A stretch of 44,493 nt of DNA, taken from an uncultured Mollicutes bacterium (GTDB lineage: Bacteria; Bacillota_I; Bacilli_A; RF39; UBA660). The first letter of the stretch is position 1. Every line of letters starts with the position of its first letter. This document shows positions 8,777-15,600 of this stretch, piece after piece. The stretch is from NCBI GenBank assembly GCA_946500425.1, contig CAMMVQ010000010.1, positions 1-44,493 of the forward strand. Reading direction: 5' to 3'. Both the position numbers and the translations under genes were made by a program. The notes beneath the pieces were generated by a model. That model was not told the DNA's origin. It ran no database searches and saw only the letters and a program-made list of their open reading frames with translations.

Positions 8777-8806
8777 TTATATTCCTCCTTTAAGTAAGAC
8801 AATTTT

Positions 8807-8836
8807 ATTATAGCACAATAAAAAAAGCACTTACAA
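8807..8836 (-). promoter_or_regulatory. ppdK promoter overlapping the fic terminator
   Basis: Minus strand TTGTAA (8836-8831), 18-bp spacer, TATAAT (8812-8807), about 30 nt before the ppdK start. The -35 box lies inside the loop side of the terminator hairpin that ends the Fic operon. Confidence 0.6.
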
Positions 8837-8850
8837 TAATAAATGCTTTA
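8820..8850 (-). terminator. Terminator of the xer-fic operon
   Basis: Minus strand AAAGCA...TGCTTT hairpin followed by seven U, about 50 nt after the fic stop. Confidence 0.7.
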
Positions 8851-8899
8851 AAACAGAAGTAATTTACATCATTTAATGCGACTTTTTTTGACAACTTTT

Positions 8900-9538
8900 T
8901 TACTTCATTTTACTATTTCTATTTATACTTTCTTTTTCTTTAACAGGCACCAAGGCCTTTAAAAAGAGCATTTGTAATAAACTTGGATAAACGTAATGAT
9001 ATTCTACGGCTTTTAAAAACTCATCTTTATCAATTAAAGAAAAATCTAACATTACGTTAAAAGGAAGCTTATTATTGTTTTCTAAAACATACTCTCTTAA
9101 AAATTCTCTTATTGTTCTTCCGTTTCCTTCTCTAAAAGGATGAACCGTCATTAATTGATAATATAAATCTGCTAGAAAAAAAGAATAATATTCTAGACTA
9201 GAAATATTTTTTAATTCGCTTTTCATTCGTTCTAGTTCAATATTTAAATATTGCTTTATGTCCGAAGGATTATAAAACTGGCGAGTTGTTTTAGCCATTG
9301 TGCACGTTCTAAGTTTTCCCGCGAAAGGATAAATATCACTAAATAGAAAGTAATGAATCTTCCTTAAATGTTCTTCATCAAACTTTCCCTTTACTGGAAA
9401 CAATTCTAAATAAGCTAACTTCTTTAAAGTAATTAATCTTTCTTGTTCTTCAAGTTTACTTTTATTAGTTATGTTTAAGTTATTTTTTAATACGTTTGTA
9501 CCATCAATAAAATAACTATCCCAACTATCTATTTGCAT
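8900..9538 (-). CDS. Fic-domain AMPylase (toxin-like)
   Basis: A 212-residue protein consisting almost only of a Fic fold. It carries the complete active-site motif HPFREGNGRTIREF (about residue 128-141), matching HPFx(D/E)GNGRxxR, and the flap region with FSDIYPFAGKLRT upstream. Fic enzymes transfer AMP from ATP to hydroxyls of target proteins using the motif His. The gene directly before it encodes a small VbhA-like protein and overlaps its start by 14 bp, the layout of class I Fic modules, in which the separate small protein supplies the inhibitory helix. SD AAAGGAAAGG precedes the ATG. The target is unknown. Confidence 0.9.
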   Translation of the reverse strand: MQIDSWDSYFIDGTNVLKNNLNITNKSKLEEQERLITLKKLAYLELFPVKGKFDEEHLRKIHYFLFSDIYPFAGKLRTCTMAKTTRQFYNPSDIKQYLNIELERMKSELKNISSLEYYSFFLADLYYQLMTVHPFREGNGRTIREFLREYVLENNNKLPFNVMLDFSLIDKDEFLKAVEYHYVYPSLLQMLFLKALVPVKEKESINRNSKMK

Positions 9539-9719
9539 TTAGACCTTTCCTTTTCTTTATTAATAATGATATTTTATAATCGTTTAATAATTGTTGTTTT
9601 AGCTTTTCTTTTTCTTCTTTACTTACGGTAAGACCATCAACCATTAAATTCGCAGCTGCCTTTTCTACCGCCGACTCAACTTCTTTCTTAACCACATCAT
9701 CAACATAATTAACACTCAT
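9525..9719 (-). CDS. VbhA-like antitoxin of the Fic protein
   Basis: A 64-residue highly charged helical protein. Its segment ESAVEKAAANLMVDGLTVS resembles the VbhA antitoxin helix (ALASQRLEGLEP). The position matching the inhibitory motif (S/T)xxxE(G/N) reads NLMVDG here, with Asn for Ser/Thr and Asp for Glu, so the canonical glutamate is conservatively changed. The assignment rests on this resemblance plus its place immediately before and overlapping fic. It has a good SD (AGGAG) 8 bp before ATG and ends in TAG inside the fic start region. Confidence 0.65.
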   Translation of the reverse strand: MSVNYVDDVVKKEVESAVEKAAANLMVDGLTVSKEEKEKLKQQLLNDYKISLLIKKRKGLNANR

Positions 9720-9730
9720 AAAAACTACTC

Positions 9731-10648
9731 CTATCTATTTTTATTATATTCTTTATCATTACACAAGGGATGACATTTTAAATAAACTTGCCTTAATCTT
9801 TCGTTAGAAACATGAGTATATATCGCGGTGGACTCAAGTGATTCATGCCCCAATAGTTCTTGAACCGTTAATATGTCACACCCATTATTCAGTAAGTGCG
9901 TTGCAAAAGAATGTCTTAACATGTGAGGAGAAACATGCTTTTTTATTCCTGATATTCTTGCCATTTGGTCAATTAACTCCTCAACGCCTCTTGTTGTTAT
10001 TTTATTACCACGCTCATTGATAATTAAATAATCACTTTGCTTATGATGCTTACTTAAAATTTTTCTTCTCCCATCATTTATAAATAATTCCATTATCTCT
10101 TTACAATAATCGCCAAATTCTGCTATTCTTTCTTTGTTTCCCTTACCCAAAATCAATATTTCTTTAGTATTAAAATCAATATCCTTTACATTTATGTTAA
10201 CAAGCTCAGAAACCCTTATTCCAGTTGCATATAAAACTTCTAAAATAAGTCTGTTTCGTTGCCCGGTTGGTGTTGTAATGTTAGGCGTATTAAATAAGCT
10301 TTCTAGTTCTTCTGCTGATAAATACTTTGGTAATCTTTTTTCTTTTTTAGGGGTACTAACAAACTTAAATGGATTTATTTTTATAACGTTATTATTAAAT
10401 AAATACTTATAAAAGCTTCTTAAAGAAGAAAGTTTTCTTGCAACCGAATTTCTAGATAACTTTTTATCATATAAAAACATTAAATATCCCTTAATAAACT
10501 CATAGTCAACGGATAAATAATCAGCTTGATTTTTAATTAAATAGTCTTTAAATTCTTCTATATCTATTTGGTAATTCTTATAAGTGTTAGAAGAATACTT
10601 TTTTTGTTTAGTAATATAATCTAAAAACGCTTTTATTCTTTCTTCCAT
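9731..10648 (-). CDS. Tyrosine recombinase XerC/XerD type
   Basis: A 305-residue site-specific recombinase of typical Xer length. The N-terminal SAM-like core-binding domain (residues 1-90) is followed by a catalytic domain with all key residues: Arg in ATGIRVSEL, Lys in GKGNKER, HxxR in HMLRHSFATHLL, His in LLGHESLES and nucleophile Tyr in TAIYTHVS. The sequence is closer to chromosome-dimer-resolving XerC/XerD than to phage integrases, but its place in an operon with a Fic toxin module leaves a mobile-element role open. It lies 11 bp before the antitoxin gene and 15 bp after the unknown gene at 10664. Confidence 0.92.
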   Translation of the reverse strand: MEERIKAFLDYITKQKKYSSNTYKNYQIDIEEFKDYLIKNQADYLSVDYEFIKGYLMFLYDKKLSRNSVARKLSSLRSFYKYLFNNNVIKINPFKFVSTPKKEKRLPKYLSAEELESLFNTPNITTPTGQRNRLILEVLYATGIRVSELVNINVKDIDFNTKEILILGKGNKERIAEFGDYCKEIMELFINDGRRKILSKHHKQSDYLIINERGNKITTRGVEELIDQMARISGIKKHVSPHMLRHSFATHLLNNGCDILTVQELLGHESLESTAIYTHVSNERLRQVYLKCHPLCNDKEYNKNR

Positions 10649-10663
10649 CTTACCACTTTCTTT

Positions 10664-11749
10664 CTACTTATCCAAACTATTATCTATTATAAATCCAGCA
10701 TCACTATAACTTAATACTCCTTTTTGTAATGAATTTAGTTCATACCTTAACTCACTTATTTTAAGAATCAGCTTATCTGTTAATTCATCATCTTTAACTT
10801 TTCTTGCAGCTTTTAATTCAAAAGATAATCTTTTTATTTCTTCTTCTATTTCAATTTCTCTTTTAGCATCGTAATATTCTTTATTTAGTTCTCCCGTTTC
10901 ATCATTTTTAAAACGTTTTAAATATTCATCATTGTAATCCGTTGCATGCTTTACTGGCTTTCTAGAAGATGGTTTTCTAACGACTTTAAAACTAGACTTT
11001 AGAGTTGAAACATTACCATTTATTTGTCTTCTTATGTAATAATTGCTTTCTTTTTTTAATTCCAATCCGTTTTTAATATAGTCTAAACGATCCTGCACCA
11101 TGATTGAAGGCACCATCAATCTTCCTTGATGTTCCTTTATAAAAAGCGCCAATCTCCTTTTATACCAATAATCACTAGCTGCTTTTTTAACTAATAATTC
11201 TATGTTTTCAGGTAAAAGACCTAAAGCTAAATAACCCATATCCAATATTTTTTCGTACCTAAGATTAGGATTTTTGTCAGGGTCTAGCCTTTTTCTTTTG
11301 TTATAATTCATCTGTCTTTTAATATCTTCTGTAACAAACTCATCATATAATTTTTTTAATAAACTTATCTTCTCAGAACTTAAAGTCCCGTTTTCATAAT
11401 CGTCTATTGAAAAACTAATTAACTTTTTAATAGTTTCCTTAAGTTCACTGCTATTTACTACCAAAACATCAACATCACCTTTATAAAGCATTGGTATGGT
11501 TTTTGCTCTGGGTGACAAGGACGTTCTAACTTCAATAGAAGCATCATAATCTCCAACAAAAAACTTTTTAAGAAAATCCTTGGCCAAAACGGGTTCATCA
11601 TTTGGCATGTACCATAAAAGTTCATTATCATCAATGCAAAAACTAGTATATTTATCAAGGGCAAATAAACTTGCTTCTGCTAGTTCGTAATATACATTCT
11701 TTCCGTCTTTTTTAATTTTTAAACATAACAAATACTTCTTATCTTTCAT
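10664..11749 (-). CDS. Unknown charged protein with C-terminal coiled coil
   Basis: I do not recognise this 361-residue protein. It is soluble, rich in Lys, Asp and Glu, and ends in a probable coiled coil (KREIEIEEEIKRLSFELKAA onward, about residues 295-350). A middle region (SLLKKLYDEF..., then ELLVKKAASDYWYKRRLALF) resembles the matching parts of the next upstream protein (YNFFKYLYDNY..., VLAKKLSQSFNTRRTLAF), so the two look like diverged relatives. It is in one run with xer and fic genes (15-bp gap to xer). No catalytic motif is visible. Confidence 0.75.
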   Translation of the reverse strand: MKDKKYLLCLKIKKDGKNVYYELAEASLFALDKYTSFCIDDNELLWYMPNDEPVLAKDFLKKFFVGDYDASIEVRTSLSPRAKTIPMLYKGDVDVLVVNSSELKETIKKLISFSIDDYENGTLSSEKISLLKKLYDEFVTEDIKRQMNYNKRKRLDPDKNPNLRYEKILDMGYLALGLLPENIELLVKKAASDYWYKRRLALFIKEHQGRLMVPSIMVQDRLDYIKNGLELKKESNYYIRRQINGNVSTLKSSFKVVRKPSSRKPVKHATDYNDEYLKRFKNDETGELNKEYYDAKREIEIEEEIKRLSFELKAARKVKDDELTDKLILKISELRYELNSLQKGVLSYSDAGFIIDNSLDK

Positions 11750-11816
11750 GCTAGCTCCTTTATATTTTTATAATAACATCAATAGTAAAACGAGTCAAAT
11801 AAAAAGAAACTTTCTT

Positions 11817-12587
11817 TTAAGCTTCTTCATATTCTTCATAATACTTTTTTTCAAATTCAGTTGTGGTTTTAACTATTTCTTCAAAAACATCTTCAACCAT
11901 CAAATAATCATCCAAAATTAAGTCATCAATCATAAAATCATCTTTAAATTCGTCATGTAGTTTTTTAATTTTAAACGCCAGCGTTCTTCTGGTATTAAAA
12001 GACTGACTAAGTTTCTTAGCCAAAACAATAACGTTATCCTTATCGGTTGCAATAGACGCAATCATAAGTTCATCATTTCTAAGACAAGGAAATGATTCTT
12101 TTGTGTCATAAAGGTCCATCATGACTTCAACTTTTTTACCTTTTACATAATTATCATATAAATACTTAAAAAAATTATATCTTTTTTTGATGTTTTTAGA
12201 TGATTTTGTTTTTAGACTTAAACGTTGAAAATCTTTCTTATCAATTAGTTCATTAACCAAAAGCTTACTTAATACTTCCGGAGAAACGTTTAGCACGTCA
12301 GAATCATACAAAAAAACAACGTCCTCTAGTCTTATATTATCATTGTCAGCGATAAACATACTGGTGTTAAAAGTTTTTTCATCACTTAAATCAATATCCT
12401 TACTTAAGTTTTCTTTTATAAAAAGTTTCACTTCATACGGAAGCTCTTTAAAAAGGTCGTAATAGTTTTTATAATTACTAGTTAGTTCATCCATCTTAAC
12501 TAAATCTAAAGATATGATTGGAAAATCATACTCATGACCATATTTATTTTTACCATGGAAAAATAATGTATATTTCTTTTGCGCCAT
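11817..12587 (-). CDS. Unknown protein related to its neighbour; first gene of the xer-fic run
   Basis: The ORF track starts at 12620, but AAGGAGG at 12600-12594 points to the internal ATG at 12587 (MAQKKYTLFF), giving 256 residues. I do not recognise the protein. It is acidic, soluble and ends in an acidic tail (EFEKKYYEEYEEA). The segment around residues 140-220 shares a pattern of LYDxY then NTRRTLAFKIK with the 10664-11749 product. The first position in a five-gene same-strand run suggests co-expression with the recombinase and the Fic module, but a functional link is unproven. Confidence 0.7.
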   Translation of the reverse strand: MAQKKYTLFFHGKNKYGHEYDFPIISLDLVKMDELTSNYKNYYDLFKELPYEVKLFIKENLSKDIDLSDEKTFNTSMFIADNDNIRLEDVVFLYDSDVLNVSPEVLSKLLVNELIDKKDFQRLSLKTKSSKNIKKRYNFFKYLYDNYVKGKKVEVMMDLYDTKESFPCLRNDELMIASIATDKDNVIVLAKKLSQSFNTRRTLAFKIKKLHDEFKDDFMIDDLILDDYLMVEDVFEEIVKTTTEFEKKYYEEYEEA

Positions 12588-12620
12588 TTTCTCCTCCTTA
12601 TTATAAATACATATTAACAC

Positions 12621-12820
12621 TTATAAAGTAAACAAGTCAATAAAACCATTTTAAAATTATTAGTTAAATTAGCGTCTTACTATTAGAAAAAGTCCCTTAA
12701 ACGCGTTAGAATCCTATATTGTATTTTTGAATATATAATCTTTTAAACTTGATAAGCTAAACTTACTAACACCTATTTACACACTATATGGTATACAAGC
12801 CAAACTAAAAGCATATTATT
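12621..12820. other. AT-rich gap without recognised features
   Basis: Between the start of the unknown gene and the first toxin-antitoxin module I see no open frame with a ribosome binding site, no strong hairpin and no RNA gene. It presumably holds the promoter of the leftward operon. Confidence 0.4.
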
Positions 12821-12823
12821 CTA

Positions 12824-12852
12824 TTGATATTTTTATTATTTTTGGATATAAT
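12824..12852 (+). promoter_or_regulatory. Promoter of antitoxin RNA, module 1
   Basis: TTGATA (12824-12829), exactly 17 bp, TATAAT (12847-12852). The same boxes and spacing recur in modules 2 (20583-20611) and 3 (42486-42514), while the spacer sequence varies. Confidence 0.85.
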
Positions 12853-12859
12853 TTATTTA

Positions 12860-12944
12860 GAGAGGACAACTTACTAGTTGTTTTCTAAAAGTTTAAGATT
12901 TTATGATAAACAGAGCTAGTTTAATAACTAACTCTGTTTTTCTT
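12860..12944 (+). ncRNA. Putative antisense antitoxin RNA, module 1
   Basis: Predicted RNA of about 85 nt from the promoter above to the terminator. Its 5' end (GAGGACAACTTACTAGTTG) can fold into a hairpin. Its 3' end is the terminator hairpin AAACAGAGC...CTCTGTTT. The 5' arm of that hairpin, AAACAGAGCTAGTTT (12908-12922), is repeated directly as AAACAAAGCTAGTCT at 13068-13082, inside the leader of the convergent peptide gene. The RNA can therefore pair over 15 nt with that leader (two G-U pairs) as well as with the mRNA 3' end. There is no reading frame of note in it. Function by analogy with RNA II of par loci. Confidence 0.65.
12908..12942. terminator. Bidirectional terminator shared by toxin mRNA and antisense RNA, module 1
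   Basis: Hairpin AAACAGAG-C-TAGTT-TAAT-AACTA-A-CTCTGTTT with a T run on the plus strand and a shorter one on the minus strand. It lies between two convergent transcripts, just beyond the peptide stop codon. Confidence 0.8.
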
Positions 12945-13032
12945 AATAATTGATAATAACCATTATAGCTATTACCAGTACTAAAACGATAATTATTTTG
13001 ATGTTAAACTTTATTTCAAATCTAAATCTCAT
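12943..13032 (-). CDS. Putative type I toxin, 29-residue membrane peptide (module 1)
   Basis: Too short for the ORF track. ATG at 13032 to TAA at 12943 encodes a 29-residue peptide: a basic amphipathic start MRFRFEIKFNIK followed by a hydrophobic helix IIIVLVLVIAIMVIINY. A purine-rich stretch (AAGGGATGGTGG) precedes the start. The predicted mRNA starts near 13094 with GAGGGCAACT, giving a leader of about 62 nt that contains the antisense-pairing repeat. The peptide is nearly identical in module 2 (three amino-acid differences) and recognisable in module 3. Small membrane peptides of this sort, opposed by a convergent RNA with a shared terminator, are type I toxins such as Fst. This sequence lacks the Fst-like charged tail, so the family would be new. 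Confidence 0.7.
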   Translation of the reverse strand: MRFRFEIKFNIKIIIVLVLVIAIMVIINY

Positions 13033-13142
13033 AACTACCACCATCCCTTCTTATTCAAAAGAAATGGAAACAAAGCTAGTCTTTAGTTGCCCTCAGTTTA
13101 ATTATTAAACGCAATCTTTTAAACCACTCGTTTTTATGCAAT

Positions 13143-13167
13143 AAAAAAGAAGCTTACCTCGCTTCTA
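13143..13167 (-). terminator. Terminator overlapping the end of spoVS
   Basis: Minus strand AGAAGC-GAGGTAA-GCTTCT plus six U; the stop codon of spoVS lies in the loop. Confidence 0.8.
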
Positions 13168-13414
13168 CTATTAGCTTAATTGCCGTTCTTTCCTCACCTT
13201 CTATTACTATGTCAGTAAACGCAGGTATGCATATTAAATTTTTACCTGATGGTGCGACAAAACCTCTAGCGATAGCAATTGCCTTAATCGCTTGATTTAA
13301 AGCTCCCGCTCCTATTGCCTGTATTTCTACAGAACCTTTTTCTCTAAATACGTTAGCAAGTGCTCCTGCTACACTACTTGGATTTGACTTTGATGAAACT
13401 TTAAGTGTTTCCAT
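13154..13414 (-). CDS. spoVS: Stage V sporulation protein S homologue
   Basis: An 86-residue protein matching SpoVS over its whole length (METLKVSSKSNPSSVAGALA start, then AIGAGALNQAIKAIAIARGF). SpoVS is a small Alba-like nucleic-acid-binding-fold protein that affects spore coat/cortex formation in Bacillus, and it also occurs in bacteria that do not sporulate. It has its own strong SD (AAGGAGG) and terminator, and no sporulation neighbours. Its presence alone does not show that this organism sporulates. Confidence 0.95.
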   Translation of the reverse strand: METLKVSSKSNPSSVAGALANVFREKGSVEIQAIGAGALNQAIKAIAIARGFVAPSGKNLICIPAFTDIVIEGEERTAIKLIVEAR

Positions 13415-13496
13415 GAATTTTTCCTCCTTAATATTTTAGTCATTATAAATATATTAAAAAGAGTAAAAACTTATGAAAAAAAAGAATAATTTCTCT

Positions 13497-13997
13497 TTAT
13501 TGATTAAACATTCCAATTACTTCTGATAAATGCGTAATTTCCGGAAAATCACTGTTTTCATAGTTTCTAACAAATTTAATAGCTATTCCAAGTTTCTTTT
13601 GCCATTCTTTTAGGTTTCCTGAATAATCATCAATTAAAATCGCTGCCGAAGGATTTACTACTTCAGTTTTAGATATTTCTTTTGGAACACTAACAACGGT
13701 AACCTGAGGCAAAACTTTATGTAAAAACTTAATTTTCTCAATCATTTCATTGGTTGAATTTATATGAGTTAATATGTATACATTAAATTTCTTTGAATCA
13801 CATATTTTTTTAATCTCATTAATACTATCATTAATAACGTCAGTTTCAGAAATTAACTTCTGCCAATCAACGTTTCTAAAAAATTCCATGGCCTTTTTTT
13901 GATCTTTAGGATCAATTCCAGTTGCCTTTAAAGTCTCGTATGATTTAGTCATGGTGTCTAATATAACTCCATCAAAGTCTATGTATAATTGTTTCAT
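13497..13997 (-). CDS. HAD-superfamily phosphatase (5'(3')-deoxyribonucleotidase-like)
   Basis: A 166-residue single-domain HAD protein. Motif I is IDFDGVILDT near the N-terminus (nucleophile Asp plus general-acid Asp), motif II is the ILTHIN strand at about 90, and motif IV-type acidic residues are in ILIDDYSGN at about 130. The small size and absent cap domain fit phosphatases of the deoxyribonucleotidase group; the substrate is uncertain. The start overlaps the upstream pseudouridine synthase gene by 26 bp, so the two are likely translated from one message. Confidence 0.75.
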   Translation of the reverse strand: MKQLYIDFDGVILDTMTKSYETLKATGIDPKDQKKAMEFFRNVDWQKLISETDVINDSINEIKKICDSKKFNVYILTHINSTNEMIEKIKFLHKVLPQVTVVSVPKEISKTEVVNPSAAILIDDYSGNLKEWQKKLGIAIKFVRNYENSDFPEITHLSEVIGMFNQ

Positions 13998-14652
13998 CTT
14001 TTAATTCCTCCCATTTTGGTATGTATTTAAAATTCATTTTTTCTTTAGTTACCGGATGAATAAACGATAATTTATACGCAAATAAACGTATTTGTTCATC
14101 CTTATTTCTTCTACCATACTTTTGGTCACCATATATTGGATATCCTAAATTAGAAAATTGTAATCTTATTTGATGATGTCTACCAGTAATTAATTCTACT
14201 TTAACCAACGTTTTATTATCTACGTAATCAATTACTTCATAATTTAATTCAGCATATTTAGAATTAGGTGTATCTTTATTTACTACCTTACTTATTTTCT
14301 TTTGTTCATCCTTTAATAGATAATTCTTTAACGTTCCTTTTTTCTCTTTTAAAATGCCATCTAATAATGCTAAGTATTCTTTTTTTACGTCATGATTTTT
14401 AATTTGTTCATTTAATCTTTTAGCAGCTTTAGAAGTTCTGGCAAAAACCATAACACCGCCTACTGGCCTATCTAATCGGTGAACAAGACCAATGTAAACG
14501 TTACCCGGTTTTTTATACTCCTCTTTAATGTAGTTTTTAACCATGCTTAGTAAATCAACATCATTTGTACTATCCGCCTGAGATAAAACATTTTCTTTTT
14601 TTACCACAACAATAACATGATTATCTTCATATAATACTTTTAATTTATTCAT
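13972..14652 (-). CDS. RluA-family pseudouridine synthase
   Basis: The ORF track starts at 14676, but the Met at 14652 (MNKLKVLYED) fits best: it overlaps the methyltransferase stop by 8 bp, typical of coupling. The protein is about 226 residues. It has the RluA catalytic motif GLVHRLDRPVGGVMVFA with the catalytic Asp at about residue 66, and the family pattern ELITGRHHQIRLQF and GYPIYGDQKYG near the C-terminus. It isomerises uridine in rRNA or tRNA; which site is not predictable. There is no S4 domain, so it is the short RluA/RluC-like type. Confidence 0.88.
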   Translation of the reverse strand: MNKLKVLYEDNHVIVVVKKENVLSQADSTNDVDLLSMVKNYIKEEYKKPGNVYIGLVHRLDRPVGGVMVFARTSKAAKRLNEQIKNHDVKKEYLALLDGILKEKKGTLKNYLLKDEQKKISKVVNKDTPNSKYAELNYEVIDYVDNKTLVKVELITGRHHQIRLQFSNLGYPIYGDQKYGRRNKDEQIRLFAYKLSFIHPVTKEKMNFKYIPKWEELKDETIIHRL

Positions 14653-15511
14653 TTTCCCAACGACCATAAATACCACATGGTAAAATAAGATTACTATTGG
14701 TCATTGGAAGACCAACTTCACCACTAGTAATTACCCCCTTATATTTTTTACCTACGGTAAGAAGTAAAATGTTTTCTAACACGGTTGGTGACATACCAGT
14801 AGTATAAGAATTTATTAAAAAGAACAAAGGATTATCACTTAAAACTTCATTACATAACTTAACTAATTTATACAAGCTTTCTTCAATGTTCCATACCTCG
14901 CCATTTGCTCCCCTGCCAAAAGACGGTGGATCCATTACGATGGCATCATATTTATTTCCTCTTCTTATTTCTCTTTCAACAAATTTTACACAATCATCAA
15001 CGATAAACCTAACATAATTATTTTCTAAGTTGGAAGCTGCTAAGTTTTCTTTTGCCCACGCAACCATTCCTTTAGAAGAATCAACATGAACAACATCCGC
15101 ACCTGCATAGCTACAAGCAACGGTAGCCCCACCAGTATACGCAAACAAATTAAGTACTTTTATTTTTCTTTTGCTACGTTTAATTTTATCAATCATATAG
15201 TCCCAGTTAACTGCTTGTTCTGGAAATAACCCAGTATGTTTAAATCCCATTTGCTTAATGTTAAACGTTAAATCTTTATATTTTATTTGCCAGCTTTCAG
15301 GAACGTAATTAATGTTCTCCCAGTGTCCTCCGCCAGATTTACTTCTAATGTACTTAGCATCTTTCTTTTTCCATTTGTTTTCAAAAGATTTATCTAACCA
15401 TGCGATTTGCGGATCAGGCCTATCTAAAATATATTTTCCCCAACGTTCAAGTTTTCTTCCGTTTGCCATGTCTATTATTTCATAATCTTTCCAATTATTA
15501 GCTAACTTCAA
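14645..15511 (-). CDS. SAM-dependent methyltransferase, RlmI-like (COG1092)
   Basis: The start is best placed at TTG 15511 (MKLANNWKDYEI) because AGAGGTGG lies 5 bp upstream; this gives 288 residues instead of the track's 314. The Rossmann methyltransferase core shows motif I NLFAYTGGATVACSYAGA (about residue 135), the acidic strand VVHVDSSKGM and catalytic-type motif IV DPPSFGRG. COG1092 enzymes methylate cytosine C5 or related positions in 23S rRNA, but this member lacks an obvious PUA domain, so the target is uncertain. It is followed by an overlapping pseudouridine synthase gene, consistent with an RNA-modification pair. Confidence 0.8.
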   Translation of the reverse strand: MKLANNWKDYEIIDMANGRKLERWGKYILDRPDPQIAWLDKSFENKWKKKDAKYIRSKSGGGHWENINYVPESWQIKYKDLTFNIKQMGFKHTGLFPEQAVNWDYMIDKIKRSKRKIKVLNLFAYTGGATVACSYAGADVVHVDSSKGMVAWAKENLAASNLENNYVRFIVDDCVKFVEREIRRGNKYDAIVMDPPSFGRGANGEVWNIEESLYKLVKLCNEVLSDNPLFFLINSYTTGMSPTVLENILLLTVGKKYKGVITSGEVGLPMTNSNLILPCGIYGRWENE

Positions 15512-15567
15512 GATAACCACCTCTAGAATTAATTTTACCATTATTAAAAGAATTTTAAAAGAATTAT

Positions 15568-15597
15568 AAAAAAACAAGATGTTATTCATCTTGCTTT
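15568..15597 (-). terminator. Terminator of the Rpn-type gene
   Basis: Minus strand GCAAGAT...ATCTTGT hairpin with seven U directly after the stop at 15601. Confidence 0.85.
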
Positions 15598-15600
15598 TTG

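Noticed and set aside
9731-10648. Phage or genomic-island integrase with att sites
   Set aside because: The protein looks Xer-like, no tRNA gene adjoins it, and I found no flanking direct repeat pair.
12860-12944. Attenuator or riboswitch for a downstream plus-strand gene
   Set aside because: In all three modules the plus-strand RNA terminates at once and no plus-strand gene follows; the opposing strand holds a conserved peptide gene instead.
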